NCBI GenBank assembly: GCA_964508765.1
Contig: CAZDVD010000010.1
Span: 1 to 64,000, forward strand
Source of the DNA: JABMPR01 sp964508765
GTDB taxonomy: Bacteria > Fidelibacterota > UBA8477 > JABMPR01
DNA length: 64,000 bases
Direction of reading: 5' to 3'
The position numbers were made by a program, and so were the translations under genes. Under the pieces are notes generated by a model. The model was not told where the DNA came from. It searched no databases and saw nothing but the letters and a program-made list of their open reading frames with translations. This document shows, one piece after another, positions 45,193 through 55,004 of the stretch; positions within the stretch are counted from its first letter, which is position 1, and every line of letters starts with the position of its first letter.

Positions 45193-48100
45193 ATGTTTAA
45201 GCCCTCTCTACTATGCGTGTTGATAGTAATCCAAACTCTGCTCTTCCACACCACTCTGTCTGCTCAGACAGAAGAATTGCATTTCAGGCATTACACGACT
45301 GTTGATGGTTTATCTCAAAGCTCGGTTCTCTGTTTTGAGCAAGATTCGCGAGGGTTTTTATGGTTTGGGACCTACTACGGTTTAAACCGGTTCGATGGCT
45401 ATGAGTTTAAAATATTTCAAGCAGATCCGACAGATTCATCGAGTATCAGCCATAGCCTGGTTGGAGCAATCCACGAAGATCACAAGGGTACCCTGTGGGT
45501 GGGAACAGATGATGGATTGGACATATATAATTCAAATTTTGAGATTTTTACCCATCTAAGGCATGATCCACAGGATAATACTAGTCTTAGTCACAATGTG
45601 GTCAGAGCCATATTCGAGGATAGCCAGAATAGACTGTGGGTAGGATCCAGAGGGGGTGGATTAAATCTCTATGATCCCGAAATCGGTGGATTCAAACATT
45701 ATTTTTATGACCCTGACGATGCCAGTAGCATCAGTCACAATACCATATCAGATATCATCGAAGATCCACGGGGCTGTCTGTGGATAGCAACTGATGGCGG
45801 GCTAAATCGCTACGATTTTGAGAGCAAGCAATTCACCCGCTTTACACACGACCCTTCGAACTCAGCATCGGTGAGTCTTAATAATGTTTATAGACTTTTC
45901 CTTGAGGATAGTGGTGCTCTGTGGGTGGGCACCTGGCTGGGTGGACTTAATCGTTTTGATCCCGAAACTGGAATTTTTCACCACTATGATTTGAGTAATG
46001 GAAATGGAAAAGATGCGGGTGCTAATATCATCCGGGCCATTGAAAAAGACAGCAATGGTGATTTATGGGTAGGAACCTGGGGGGCAGGCATATATAGATA
46101 CATACCTGAGCAAGACAAGTTCATCTCTTTTAGAAAAGACGTATCTGACCCGGCAAGTATTAGCAGCGATCAGATAACCGCAATATTTCATGACAAATCT
46201 GGTGGACTCTGGGTAGGAACCGACTTTGGTGGCTTAAATAAACGCAAATTGGATTCTGAAAAATTTAAGCACTACCATACCACACCTGCCTCCTTGAAAA
46301 ATGCAAATAATGAAAATGTGCGTGCCCTTCTGGTAAGCGGTGAAAACGACATCTGGATTGGGAGTGCTGATGGCTTGCATCATATTCATGGTAAGGCCGG
46401 TACCTATTCAGCCTATTATTCTGATGATTCTGACCCGTACAGTATCAGTAATAATTCCATTCGATCACTTTTCCTTGACAGCAAGGGGAATATCTGGGCA
46501 GGTACTGAGAGCGGATTAAATCGCTACAACTCCGCTACTGATAATTTTACATGTTACTTTTTCAGTCCAAGAATTACTGGTGAAGAGCCAGTGGATATGT
46601 GCTGGACAATTAATGAAGACCATGAAGGCATGATTTGGATTGGGACCTTCGGTGGTGGATTAATTCGCCTGGATCCCTCAACTGATGAATTTTCAATTTA
46701 TGTAAACGATAAAAATGATCCGGCCAGTCTTCAGAATAATTCAATCTGGTGTATCATTGAAGATCATGAGAATAAGCTCTGGATTGGCACCGACAATGGC
46801 CTGGAACAGCTGGAAACAAATCGCCATATTTTCCCCTCACTCCCCACGGAAACAGATCTGCAGAAGAGTCTTCATAATTCAAAAGTCCTGTCACTGTTCC
46901 AGGATATGAATAACAATATTTGGATTGGAACCAGTTCAGGACTCTATTTCTTTGATTTTGAATCAGAGTTATTGTCTCGTTTTACCACTGAAGATGGACT
47001 CTCAAGTAACAATATACAGGCGATTACCCCTGGCAATCCGGGAAGCCTCTGGTTATCAACAAGCAGTGGGGTTTCAGAGTTTAACACCCTTTCAAAATCC
47101 TTTAAAAACTATTCTGTGGAAGATGGACTACAGGGAATTGAATTTCATGTTAATGCAAACGCTGTCGGACCGGATGGAAAAATTTATCTGGGAGGCATAA
47201 ATGGTTACAACGTATTCCACCCTAACAGCATCAGCGCTAGTCAGTATCAACCAAACATTTATCTCACAGACTTCCAGGTATTTAATTCCTCAGTTCCCAT
47301 TGGCGCAAAGTTAAGTGACCGGGTAATTCTGAATCAGTCGCTCATCAATACTGAACATATTGATCTCACCTACAATGAGAATGTTTTTTCACTTTCTTAT
47401 GCGGCTCTGGATTTTTATGCCAGCGAGAAATTGAATTATGCCTATAGAATGGAAGGTTTTGAAAGTGAATGGAATAATGTGGGTGATAGACGATTTGCAA
47501 CCTACACCAATCTCGACCCGGGTGATTACACCTTTATTGTGAAAGCAACCAATAGTGATGGAGTTTGGAGTGATAAGCATTTAAATATTGGTATTTCCAT
47601 CGCCCCCCCATTTTGGGAAACCTGGTGGTTTTTAACCCTGGTAACCCTCACGATTATTGGCTTGATTTACAGCCTGATTCAGTATCGATTGAGACTTCTG
47701 CATATCCGTACCCGGGTACTCCAGGCAGAAGTTGAAAAACAAACTGTGGATCTGGTATCCATGAACCAGGAACTACAACAGACCGATATGATGAAAGAGC
47801 TTTTATTGGATATCATAACTCATGACTTAAAAAACCCCATTGGTGTGGTGAATAGTTTGTCCGATTATATGTTAGCAGAGGATCCCGACAATCATGAACT
47901 CCAGGTAATCCGATCCAGTAGCAGGAGTGTTCTACAAGTAATGGCCAATGCCACTACCCTGGCTCGGGTCTCCATGAATGAGGAGATAAATAAGGAAGAA
48001 TTAGATCTTTGTGAAATTCTCAGCGACACTGTTGATAATTTCATGCCCCTTTTGAAAGAAAACAATATTGAGGTAGAAAATCGGATTCAGCAAAAAACGG

Positions 48101-48438
48101 TCATTCTGGCAAATCCAATCATAGAAGAAGTCTTTAAGAATTTCATCAGCAATGCGATTAAATACGCTGCTGAGGGTAAACACTTGATCATCGATCAGTC
48201 AAAAGGAGATAATAGTCTCGAAGTGAGTGTCATTGATTTTGGGACCACCATCCCTGAAAACAAGCGTAAAGCAATATTTCTTCGGAGTGTCCAACTTGAA
48301 GAAGGGAAAAAACGAGGTCATGGACTGGGTCTGGCCATTGTGAAACGCATAGCGGAAGCTCATAAAGCTCAAATCGGTGTTAAGCCTAATATACCAACAG
48401 GGAATATATTTTTCATTAAAATCCCGTGCGCCTCGTGA
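45193..48438 (+). CDS. Two-component-propeller sensor histidine kinase without receiver or DNA-binding domain
   Basis: About 1081 residues from the ATG at 45193, which opens a signal peptide ending TTLSAQ; the frame is open from 44956, but those residues look non-coding. Residues ~27-690 are many Reg_prop repeats (LWVGT-DGL, LWFGTYYGLNRFDGY, IWIGT) forming two periplasmic propellers. Y_Y_Y domain at ~725-805, one membrane helix at ~811-832, then HisKA with phospho-acceptor His877 in DIITHDLKNPIG, N-box NFISNAIKYA and G-box GHGLGLAIVKRIAEAH. Bacteroidetes hybrid systems of this kind continue with receiver and AraC domains; this protein stops after the kinase. It probably senses a glycan fragment; partner unknown. 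Confidence 0.88.
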   Translation: MFKPSLLCVLIVIQTLLFHTTLSAQTEELHFRHYTTVDGLSQSSVLCFEQDSRGFLWFGTYYGLNRFDGYEFKIFQADPTDSSSISHSLVGAIHEDHKGTLWVGTDDGLDIYNSNFEIFTHLRHDPQDNTSLSHNVVRAIFEDSQNRLWVGSRGGGLNLYDPEIGGFKHYFYDPDDASSISHNTISDIIEDPRGCLWIATDGGLNRYDFESKQFTRFTHDPSNSASVSLNNVYRLFLEDSGALWVGTWLGGLNRFDPETGIFHHYDLSNGNGKDAGANIIRAIEKDSNGDLWVGTWGAGIYRYIPEQDKFISFRKDVSDPASISSDQITAIFHDKSGGLWVGTDFGGLNKRKLDSEKFKHYHTTPASLKNANNENVRALLVSGENDIWIGSADGLHHIHGKAGTYSAYYSDDSDPYSISNNSIRSLFLDSKGNIWAGTESGLNRYNSATDNFTCYFFSPRITGEEPVDMCWTINEDHEGMIWIGTFGGGLIRLDPSTDEFSIYVNDKNDPASLQNNSIWCIIEDHENKLWIGTDNGLEQLETNRHIFPSLPTETDLQKSLHNSKVLSLFQDMNNNIWIGTSSGLYFFDFESELLSRFTTEDGLSSNNIQAITPGNPGSLWLSTSSGVSEFNTLSKSFKNYSVEDGLQGIEFHVNANAVGPDGKIYLGGINGYNVFHPNSISASQYQPNIYLTDFQVFNSSVPIGAKLSDRVILNQSLINTEHIDLTYNENVFSLSYAALDFYASEKLNYAYRMEGFESEWNNVGDRRFATYTNLDPGDYTFIVKATNSDGVWSDKHLNIGISIAPPFWETWWFLTLVTLTIIGLIYSLIQYRLRLLHIRTRVLQAEVEKQTVDLVSMNQELQQTDMMKELLLDIITHDLKNPIGVVNSLSDYMLAEDPDNHELQVIRSSSRSVLQVMANATTLARVSMNEEINKEELDLCEILSDTVDNFMPLLKENNIEVENRIQQKTVILANPIIEEVFKNFISNAIKYAAEGKHLIIDQSKGDNSLEVSVIDFGTTIPENKRKAIFLRSVQLEEGKKRGHGLGLAIVKRIAEAHKAQIGVKPNIPTGNIFFIKIPCAS

Positions 48439-48877
48439 TCTGTAGGTCTGACTATACGGATTTGGTGTCAGGCTAAGGCTCCAGCTCCCTCCTCCCTTCC
48501 GGTGCTGGCAGAAAACCTTCCGAGTGAACCGCCGACACCCGGCTTATGAAGTCTATAAGTAACTGTTATATATACATTAATAACATATAGATAGTATACA
48601 TTTGGGAATTACGTATACGCTGATCCGTATACGGGTACACCTTTCTTTGTCAAAAAAGAGTGAGGATATTCAGGATTCCTTTTCATGAGGGATAATGCCT
48701 ATACGCTTAAGTCATAATACGAGATTTGAATGATAATTCTTGACCCCCTGCTTGTAAGATAGAACTTCTCTAATTTCATCTATTTGATATTATTGTATTT
48801 AGGTAGCTAAGTGAAAAATGGGAGCCTGCCCAATTGGGGCCTGCCAGACTGACTATCCTGTTGATGCCTAGTATAGC
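48439..48877. other. Intergenic region with CGTATACG palindromes
   Basis: No gene seen. Two copies of CGTATACG stand at 48612-48619 and 48626-48633, 14 bases apart, with related TATACG words nearby. They could be a regulator site, but nothing identifies the factor. Confidence 0.3.
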
Positions 48878-48908
48878 AAAAAGCCCCCAGTCAAAACCAG
48901 GGGCTTCC
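48878..48908 (-). terminator. Rho-independent terminator of the 48934-51984 gene
   Basis: Read on the minus strand, AAGCCCCTGG pairs with CTGGGGGCTT (two G-T pairs) around TTTTGA and is followed by a T run, 25 bases after the stop codon. Confidence 0.85.
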
Positions 48909-48933
48909 ACTTCAGTTTTTACCTAACCTAGTT

Positions 48934-51900
48934 CTATTTAAGCAGCAGCATTTTATTGACCTGTGAGAAGCCTTCTGCCTCGAATCGGTAGAGGTATAAA
49001 CCACTGGCCATTGACTTGCCTCTGAGATCATTTCCGCTCCAAGTGAAAGTGTACCAACCCGGAACAACACTCTCCTGAATCCGGCTGAACACTTCCTGTC
49101 CCCGGATGTTATAGATGATCATCTTCACTTCCGTCACTTTAGGCACGGCATACTCAATGGTTGTCGTTGCATTGAAGGGGTTTGGATAGTTCTGACAAAG
49201 ACGAAAATCCCTGGGTAATGAACTTTGGTTTCTCACATTGGTGGCCTGCATGACCAGCGGAATGATCTTGGGGATCGCATGATTGTAAATATCATCCAGC
49301 GCGTCAACTTGAACAATATACTCGCCATCAGTTTGAAAAAATCCATCATTGGTGTAGCTCCCGGAGTAATTGAAACTGCCTATGTGGTTCATCTGGACGA
49401 TGGGCAACTCATATACCGGCGGCATACCTGAATAGTTGGCCGGGAAAATCCGGAACCACACGCAATCCATTACACCGTTGCATCTGACGATCACCGAGAC
49501 CTGTCCGCCGGACAGGTAAACCTCATCGGGGTACTCCCTGATCTCCGGCAGGAGTGCTCCGTGCATGAGCTCGCCACCGAGAAAAACGTTCTGCGCGATG
49601 GCCTCATCCGTCGCTTCATTGGGAATGCCATTGCCGTCAGCATCCAGCAGAGGTTCCTGTCCATTCAGATACATCTGGGCTCTTTGATATGCAAAAAAGA
49701 AGGCATCCCAGACGTTGTTCCCGTACCAAATCTCTTCCCAAAAATTGGTGGAAAAACACTCGCCGTTGAGATAGTCCGCGAACTGATCCGCTCGACAGGC
49801 AGCTATAACGATCCGGTTGTCACCGGCAAGGACCGGCACGAAACTACCTGAAAAACAGGCCTCCAGAACCACCACCAAGGGCGAAAGCTGATCCAGGTTG
49901 ATCTGATCGAGCCAGAGGGCGAGCGAGTCGGAACTGAGATGGTCTTCGGCATTTCCATTGATGTCGAACTCGCCCACATGACCATGACCGGAAAGGGAGA
50001 TCACATTCGGATATGCAGGATTCGGATCATCGACTAGCCCCATGAGAGCGCTCCTGACACTCTGTGGAGTCAACTCGTCCGAATCGATGATCCCATCATC
50101 CAGACCGTCCCCGTTCAGGTCCTGCCAACCTACCGGATTCATATAGAACAATCTCGTACCCGTGTAGTATCGTCCGAAGGCAAGTTTGCTGAACGCGTCG
50201 GTGGCGGAAGGACTGGTATTATTGATGAAATAATTCCAGTTCGCCGGATCAGTCCCACCACCCGCGACAACCAAGGAGGTCACATAACTGACGCCCTGTG
50301 GCACGCACATACCGGACAAGCCTACAAAGGCCGAGCGGTCGTTACTGCTGATGGAAATGGTTCCGGTGTGGATATCAAATGTATGCGGGGTGAAGGTGAT
50401 GTTGATTTCAATGGATGAAGTTGGGTTGATCAGTGAATCAGCCGGGTCCCAATCCGTCTGATACGATGGATGATTCACACTGATGTCATAGAGCAGGAGA
50501 TTCTCGCTACCGGTATTATGGATGATCAGCGACATCGTTGTGCTGCTGTCCAGAAAGGTATCGTTGAAATAGAGGTATTGAGAGGAAACACTGATGTCCG
50601 GTGCGAGACCGGTATTGAAATAGAAGGCGCCAATATCAGCAATGGTCCCATCCGGGTCTAATGGACTGCTGGGATCTCCGGCATTTATACAGGGCGAAGC
50701 CTCCTGCAAATGAAAATCATCATTGAAAGCATCAACGAAAAACGGATCCTCGAAGATATTGAGAAAGGCATCACAGGAATCCCCGTTGATGTTGGTCATA
50801 ATTTTCTGACCCAGATACTGTGGAATCATCATGCTGTAGTTTTGCGTGTTGTCAAAAAAGTCACAACCGGTGACCGAACCACCCACAACGGCAAATCCAA
50901 TACCGATATTATTTGAGCTGACAACTGTATTGAGCAGGACGGAATTGGTTGGGACGCCCATGTTGCCAAACAGGATACCGGTCGGATTGTCCGTAACGAC
51001 GCAATTGCTTATTCTGCATGTAAACTCCGGACTGCTTGATAGCACATAGATACCGAATGCGGCGCCAGCGCCATCATCATTATTTTTCACAACGCAATTT
51101 TTGATATCAATATCACCGAAGGCTTCTATATGAATCCCGTAAAGCTGATTATTTCTGATATTACAATCTTTGATTGTGGCACTTCCGAATATTTTGATAC
51201 CACTTCCGTTACCTGCAATCCAGCAATTCAGAATCTGCAGGATCTCTTTTGAAATCAGATAATTGTCTGAATAAATACCGTCTCCGATATTACCCGTTAT
51301 TGTGCAGTGATCAATGATGCACCTCATTGAAAGGTCAACAGAATGAAGATCCGCATTAATCCCGTGGAGACTACTCCCCGCGAGATGACAATACTCAAAA
51401 AGAATATCTCCCAAATTATTATTTGGACCAAGGAATATTCCTCGCCAAGTGGCTACCCTCGGGCTGGGAATGAAAAGAATACTATCGGACTGAGTTCCTG
51501 TGGCAGTCAGTCCGCCATAGATTGTAAATGAATAATCTCCGTCAAAATAGAAGCGTGTGCCAGGCTCGATTGTCAATATGTTTCCGGCTTCAACAAAGAT
51601 ATCTCCTTCTACAAGATAGGTTGTGTCGCTGAGGGTACCGCTTAGAGAGCCCGAAATTGGAATCCCTACCCGCAGGATTAGGTTTTGATCCTCCAGATTT
51701 CTTGGGCTAAAACAATTGACACCGGTTACCTGGGCAGGGAAGTATCCTGTATGCGAATAGGAGATGTTATAAATCCCCGGCGTGATCAAGATCTGATAAA
51801 CGCCTTGAACATTCGTAAACACCGAATCGGTCACAGCCGACGGTGATGCGGCATTGAAAACAACGACGCTTCCAGAGTTGTCGATGTTATCGGATAAGCG

Positions 51901-51984
51901 GCATACCCCCTGTACCCAGACCGCAGTAAACCCCTTCAATGCAAAGACAAACAATGCTGCCAATAAAAAACATGTTTTTTTCAT
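48934..51984 (-). CDS. Secreted protein: beta-helix, ASH-like domain, caspase-like peptidase domain, type IX sorting domain
   Basis: 1016 residues. Signal peptide (MKKTCFLLAALFVFALKGFTA); a carboxypeptidase-like beta-sandwich at ~25-100; a right-handed parallel beta-helix at ~105-440 with repeated short strands (CTITGNIGDGIYSDN, IKNCVVKNNDD); an ASH/choice-of-anchor-like domain at ~455-565; then a caspase/C13-like domain at ~570-800 with His667 in LSGHGH and Cys710 in LEACFSGSF, followed by AACRADQ. A sorting domain ends it (QNYPNPFNATTTIEY ... VNKMLLLK). The His-Cys pair suggests an active cysteine peptidase exported to the surface. GC looks higher over the peptidase part than over the helix part. 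Targets are unknown. Confidence 0.75.
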   Translation of the reverse strand: MKKTCFLLAALFVFALKGFTAVWVQGVCRLSDNIDNSGSVVVFNAASPSAVTDSVFTNVQGVYQILITPGIYNISYSHTGYFPAQVTGVNCFSPRNLEDQNLILRVGIPISGSLSGTLSDTTYLVEGDIFVEAGNILTIEPGTRFYFDGDYSFTIYGGLTATGTQSDSILFIPSPRVATWRGIFLGPNNNLGDILFEYCHLAGSSLHGINADLHSVDLSMRCIIDHCTITGNIGDGIYSDNYLISKEILQILNCWIAGNGSGIKIFGSATIKDCNIRNNQLYGIHIEAFGDIDIKNCVVKNNDDGAGAAFGIYVLSSSPEFTCRISNCVVTDNPTGILFGNMGVPTNSVLLNTVVSSNNIGIGFAVVGGSVTGCDFFDNTQNYSMMIPQYLGQKIMTNINGDSCDAFLNIFEDPFFVDAFNDDFHLQEASPCINAGDPSSPLDPDGTIADIGAFYFNTGLAPDISVSSQYLYFNDTFLDSSTTMSLIIHNTGSENLLLYDISVNHPSYQTDWDPADSLINPTSSIEINITFTPHTFDIHTGTISISSNDRSAFVGLSGMCVPQGVSYVTSLVVAGGGTDPANWNYFINNTSPSATDAFSKLAFGRYYTGTRLFYMNPVGWQDLNGDGLDDGIIDSDELTPQSVRSALMGLVDDPNPAYPNVISLSGHGHVGEFDINGNAEDHLSSDSLALWLDQINLDQLSPLVVVLEACFSGSFVPVLAGDNRIVIAACRADQFADYLNGECFSTNFWEEIWYGNNVWDAFFFAYQRAQMYLNGQEPLLDADGNGIPNEATDEAIAQNVFLGGELMHGALLPEIREYPDEVYLSGGQVSVIVRCNGVMDCVWFRIFPANYSGMPPVYELPIVQMNHIGSFNYSGSYTNDGFFQTDGEYIVQVDALDDIYNHAIPKIIPLVMQATNVRNQSSLPRDFRLCQNYPNPFNATTTIEYAVPKVTEVKMIIYNIRGQEVFSRIQESVVPGWYTFTWSGNDLRGKSMASGLYLYRFEAEGFSQVNKMLLLK

Positions 51985-52012
51985 GATGACACAACCATTC
52001 CTCTCGATCGGG

Positions 52013-52363
52013 TTATTTGATGAGCACGCATTTTTTCACTCGCATAAAACCGTCGGCCTGTATCTTGTAAAAATACACACCGCGACTCACATTCCGTGCA
52101 TCACAGGTTACCGAGTAAGATTCAGGTCCCTGATTCTGGTTCACAAGTTGATCCATTTCCTGGACGGCCAGGTTATAGATGATCAGGGAGACGTGTGCGG
52201 ATATCGGAATCGTATACTCAATGCTTGTAATCGGATTGAAAGGATTGGGATAATTCTGCAGAAAATGTTCATTGCGTGGTATAGAATGCAGGACTGACGG
52301 TTTTGGATTTAAGGCAAAAAGATTACTGAAGGATAAGATTACCAACAAAGCTATATAGCGCAT
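52013..52363 (-). CDS. Mini-protein: signal peptide joined directly to a type IX sorting domain
   Basis: About 116 residues from the ATG at 52363, which has GGAGGGG upstream at good spacing. Signal peptide MRYIALLVILSFSNLFA, a linker of about 18 residues, and then a complete sorting domain (QNYPNPFNPITSIEYTIP ... VKKCVLIK). There is no passenger domain. It could be a decayed secreted protein that lost its middle, or a real small surface protein. The good ribosome binding site and its conserved leader, shared with the 53169-55004 gene, argue that it is expressed. Confidence 0.65.
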   Translation of the reverse strand: MRYIALLVILSFSNLFALNPKPSVLHSIPRNEHFLQNYPNPFNPITSIEYTIPISAHVSLIIYNLAVQEMDQLVNQNQGPESYSVTCDARNVSRGVYFYKIQADGFMRVKKCVLIK

Positions 52364-52705
52364 GATGTTCCCCTCCATCTAAGATTTCAATCAACCTTGA
52401 GAATCAGAAGGAATAAATACAACTTGTGGAATAATGTGGTATGTCTTGAATGTAATGCATCATTTGTCTATTAGCAAATGATCATGGCTTTGACGGGTAT
52501 ACCTGAGATTCACATAGCAATCCAAGAAGGGCTTGGTGGTGGTCATATATGAGTAGGATTTTTGCCCCAGCTGACCACTCACGCTAGTCTAAATGCTTTC
52601 CCAACACCCTATAAGCCTATGCATGCTGCTGAGCATTATCAGGACCTGGGTTCAGTGATAGGATATTGAGACAGGCGGTATCCCGAAACATGCGGATGAA
52701 AAGTC
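52364..52705 (-). repeat. Duplicated leader region, copy 1
   Basis: From the start codon of the mini-protein outward, about 110 bases closely match 55005-55125 before the FG-GAP gene, including the ribosome site. A second matched block at about 52530-52700 corresponds to 55345-55515. On the minus strand both second blocks read LGKHLD-R-WSA-AK-LLIYDH, so they may be remains of a coding sequence. Confidence 0.75.
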
Positions 52706-52742
52706 ATCCAGTATTATCCGATATACCCTAATTACATAATCT

Positions 52743-53117
52743 CTAAATCATAAAACCAAAATAGCCCATTACTATACCAACAATGATCATAAATAATCCT
52801 AATAATCGAGAACTTTTTAAAACGTTTTTGTAGTATGAAAGTGATTTGGGTATTATCACAACTATTATTCCCCCAATTAGCATTAACCAACTGATTATAG
52901 TTATTAACACACTCCAATTTTTCACCCACAGGTTATGATATTCAATTAAAATTATACCTGCAATTATTCCCATAGAACCAGATACAAAAGTTAAAGCAGG
53001 TGATTTTTTAAAATCATTAACAATATCATTAAAATCAATAGTTCCCATTAATACAGCTATACCAGAGGAAAGGTAGATAACAGAAATAATTCGTGCTATT
53101 AATATTGATAATTCCAT
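52743..53117 (-). CDS. Small integral membrane protein, unknown function
   Basis: 124 residues with four predicted membrane helices: at about 5-25, 42-60, 68-88 and 102-122. AAGGGAG stands before the ATG. Base composition is markedly AT-rich (Ile and Asn codons), unlike the neighbours. I recognise no family motif. It lies between two exported sorting-domain proteins without obvious link to either. Confidence 0.65.
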   Translation of the reverse strand: MELSILIARIISVIYLSSGIAVLMGTIDFNDIVNDFKKSPALTFVSGSMGIIAGIILIEYHNLWVKNWSVLITIISWLMLIGGIIVVIIPKSLSYYKNVLKSSRLLGLFMIIVGIVMGYFGFMI

Positions 53118-53168
53118 ATATATACTCCCTTTAATCTTAGGGCAAAGAGCCCAATGAATAGGTGGAGC

Positions 53169-55004
53169 CTACTTCAGATACACCATTTTAATCGTCTTGC
53201 TGTAATCTCCTGCATCTAATCGACAGAAATACACACCTGTACTCACATGGTTACCTGAATGATCTAACCCGTTCCACTGCACCTGGTAATTGCCAGGAGA
53301 TTTCACTTTATCTTGAAGTGTCATGACCTCCTGCCCCCGAATATCGAAGACTGATAGTCTAACCTGAGTTAGTTCTGGTAGTGTATAGCTGATGGTCGTG
53401 GTCGGGTTGAAAGGGTTGGGATAGGCGTCTTTTAATGTAAAAGTCTCAGGTATTGCCAGGTAGTCCTCTTTATTTACAGTGATTTTAACAATGTTGTGTC
53501 TTTCCACTACTCCAGAATAACTAACGTCTGATAAACGATACTCATAAGTCATTCCTGGAATAACAGCCTGGTCGATAAAACTGTAATCTGTTCTATGGGT
53601 TACGCTACCCTGGCCACACAAATCCGGATGGGTGATATAACTGGCAAGCTCACTCCACTTCTCTATCTCTCCACTGCTCCTGCGCTCCAGTGTGAAGCCC
53701 AGGTTCTCTATTTCACTCTCGGTTACCCACCGTAAAGTTACACCAGCACTTTTTTGCTCGGCGGTAAAACAGATTAGTTCCACTGGCAGGGACAAATCGG
53801 CGGTGGACGCATAAATATAAGCAGCGCCCGCGTTGCTGCCGCCGGTATCTTCACAACACGCTGCCACAATGGCGTAATCGCTGGATATGGATACTCCAAC
53901 GCCGAAATAATCATCAGCCTGCGCGTCGGAAGCGGTTATTTTAGATTTTTCCGTCCATGTAACACCATTCCGTAAATAGGAATAAGCCGCACCCGCGTTG
54001 CTACCAGCGGTATCTTCACCATATGCCCCAACAATGGCATAATCGCCGGATATAGATACGGACATTCCAAAAAGATCACTCTCCTGCGCGTCGGAAGCAG
54101 TTATTTTCGCCTGCTGCGTCCAATCAGTCCCGCTTCTATAAAAAATATAAGCCGCGCCTGGGTAGCTTCCGTCGATTTCTTTATAATACGCTCCTACAAT
54201 AGCGTAATCACCGGATATGGATACTGAACATCCGAAATAATCATTAAAATGCGCGTCTGAAGCAGTTATTTTTGCCTGCTGCGTCCAATTTGTCCCACTT
54301 CTATAAAAGATATAAGCCGCGCCCGATTCACCGGCAGGAGCAGCGGAGTCTTCTTCATCCGCTCCAATAATAGCATAATCGCCGGATATGGATACGGAAA
54401 GTCCGAAATAATCTTCCTCCTCTGCGTCAGATGCTGTTAATTTTGCCTGCTGCGTCCAATCAGTCCCGCTTCTATAAAAGATATAAGCCGCGCCCGCATC
54501 GTAAGTGTCGCCGGGGTCTTCCCAGTACGCCCCCACAATGGCGTAATCGCCGGATATGGATACGGAAAGTCCGAAATAATCTTCCTCCTCTGCGTCAGAA
54601 GCAGTTATTTTTGCCTGCTGCGTCCAACTCGTCCCGCTTCTAATAAAAATATAAGCAGCACCTGCGTCGCTACCGCCCGCGTCTTCATCAGACGCCCCTA
54701 CAATGGCGTAATCGCCAGATATTGCACAACTTACAAAATTATCACCTGCCTGTGCATCGGATGCGGTTATTTTTGCCTGCTGCGTCCAACTTGATCCGCT
54801 TCTATAAAAAATATAAGCTGCTCCTGCGTCGCTGCCGCCCGCGTCTTCACCTGATGCTCCAACAATGACATAATCGCCGGATATGGCGGAGCCTCCGAAA
54901 CAATCATCAGCCTGCGCGTCGGAAGCAGTTATTTTTACCTCGACTCCCCAGAGATAACTAACGCTTAAAAATACCGCTGTTAGTGTTAATAAAATATTTC
55001 TCAT
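53169..55004 (-). CDS. Secreted FG-GAP repeat (beta-propeller) protein with type IX sorting domain
   Basis: 611 residues. Signal peptide ends near YLWG. Seven repeats of about 53 residues occupy ~22-405, each of the form KITASDA ... FG-SVSISGDYAIVGA ... GAAYIFYRSGT-WTQQ, which should close one seven-bladed FG-GAP/integrin-like propeller. A fibronectin III-like domain follows at ~410-510 (LPVELICFTAEQKSAGVTLRW), then a sorting domain (DAYPNPFNPTTTISYTLP ... IKMVYLK). No enzyme signature. Probably a surface binding or adhesion protein. GAGGGGAGAATC precedes the ATG. Confidence 0.85.
   Translation of the reverse strand: MRNILLTLTAVFLSVSYLWGVEVKITASDAQADDCFGGSAISGDYVIVGASGEDAGGSDAGAAYIFYRSGSSWTQQAKITASDAQAGDNFVSCAISGDYAIVGASDEDAGGSDAGAAYIFIRSGTSWTQQAKITASDAEEEDYFGLSVSISGDYAIVGAYWEDPGDTYDAGAAYIFYRSGTDWTQQAKLTASDAEEEDYFGLSVSISGDYAIIGADEEDSAAPAGESGAAYIFYRSGTNWTQQAKITASDAHFNDYFGCSVSISGDYAIVGAYYKEIDGSYPGAAYIFYRSGTDWTQQAKITASDAQESDLFGMSVSISGDYAIVGAYGEDTAGSNAGAAYSYLRNGVTWTEKSKITASDAQADDYFGVGVSISSDYAIVAACCEDTGGSNAGAAYIYASTADLSLPVELICFTAEQKSAGVTLRWVTESEIENLGFTLERRSSGEIEKWSELASYITHPDLCGQGSVTHRTDYSFIDQAVIPGMTYEYRLSDVSYSGVVERHNIVKITVNKEDYLAIPETFTLKDAYPNPFNPTTTISYTLPELTQVRLSVFDIRGQEVMTLQDKVKSPGNYQVQWNGLDHSGNHVSTGVYFCRLDAGDYSKTIKMVYLK
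53800..54950 (-). repeat. Seven tandem ~155-bp FG-GAP repeats
   Basis: The DNA coding for the propeller blades is a tandem array. Neighbouring blades share long identical stretches (for example around 54380-54430 and 54550-54600), so the array is prone to gain or lose units. Confidence 0.85.

Noticed and set aside
48480..48560. GC-rich stretch that looked like an integron attC site or an RNA gene
   Set aside because: I could not find matching core sites or a stable conserved fold.
53800..54950. Possible CRISPR-like array
   Set aside because: The repeats are in-frame FG-GAP blades of about 155 bp, without spacers.
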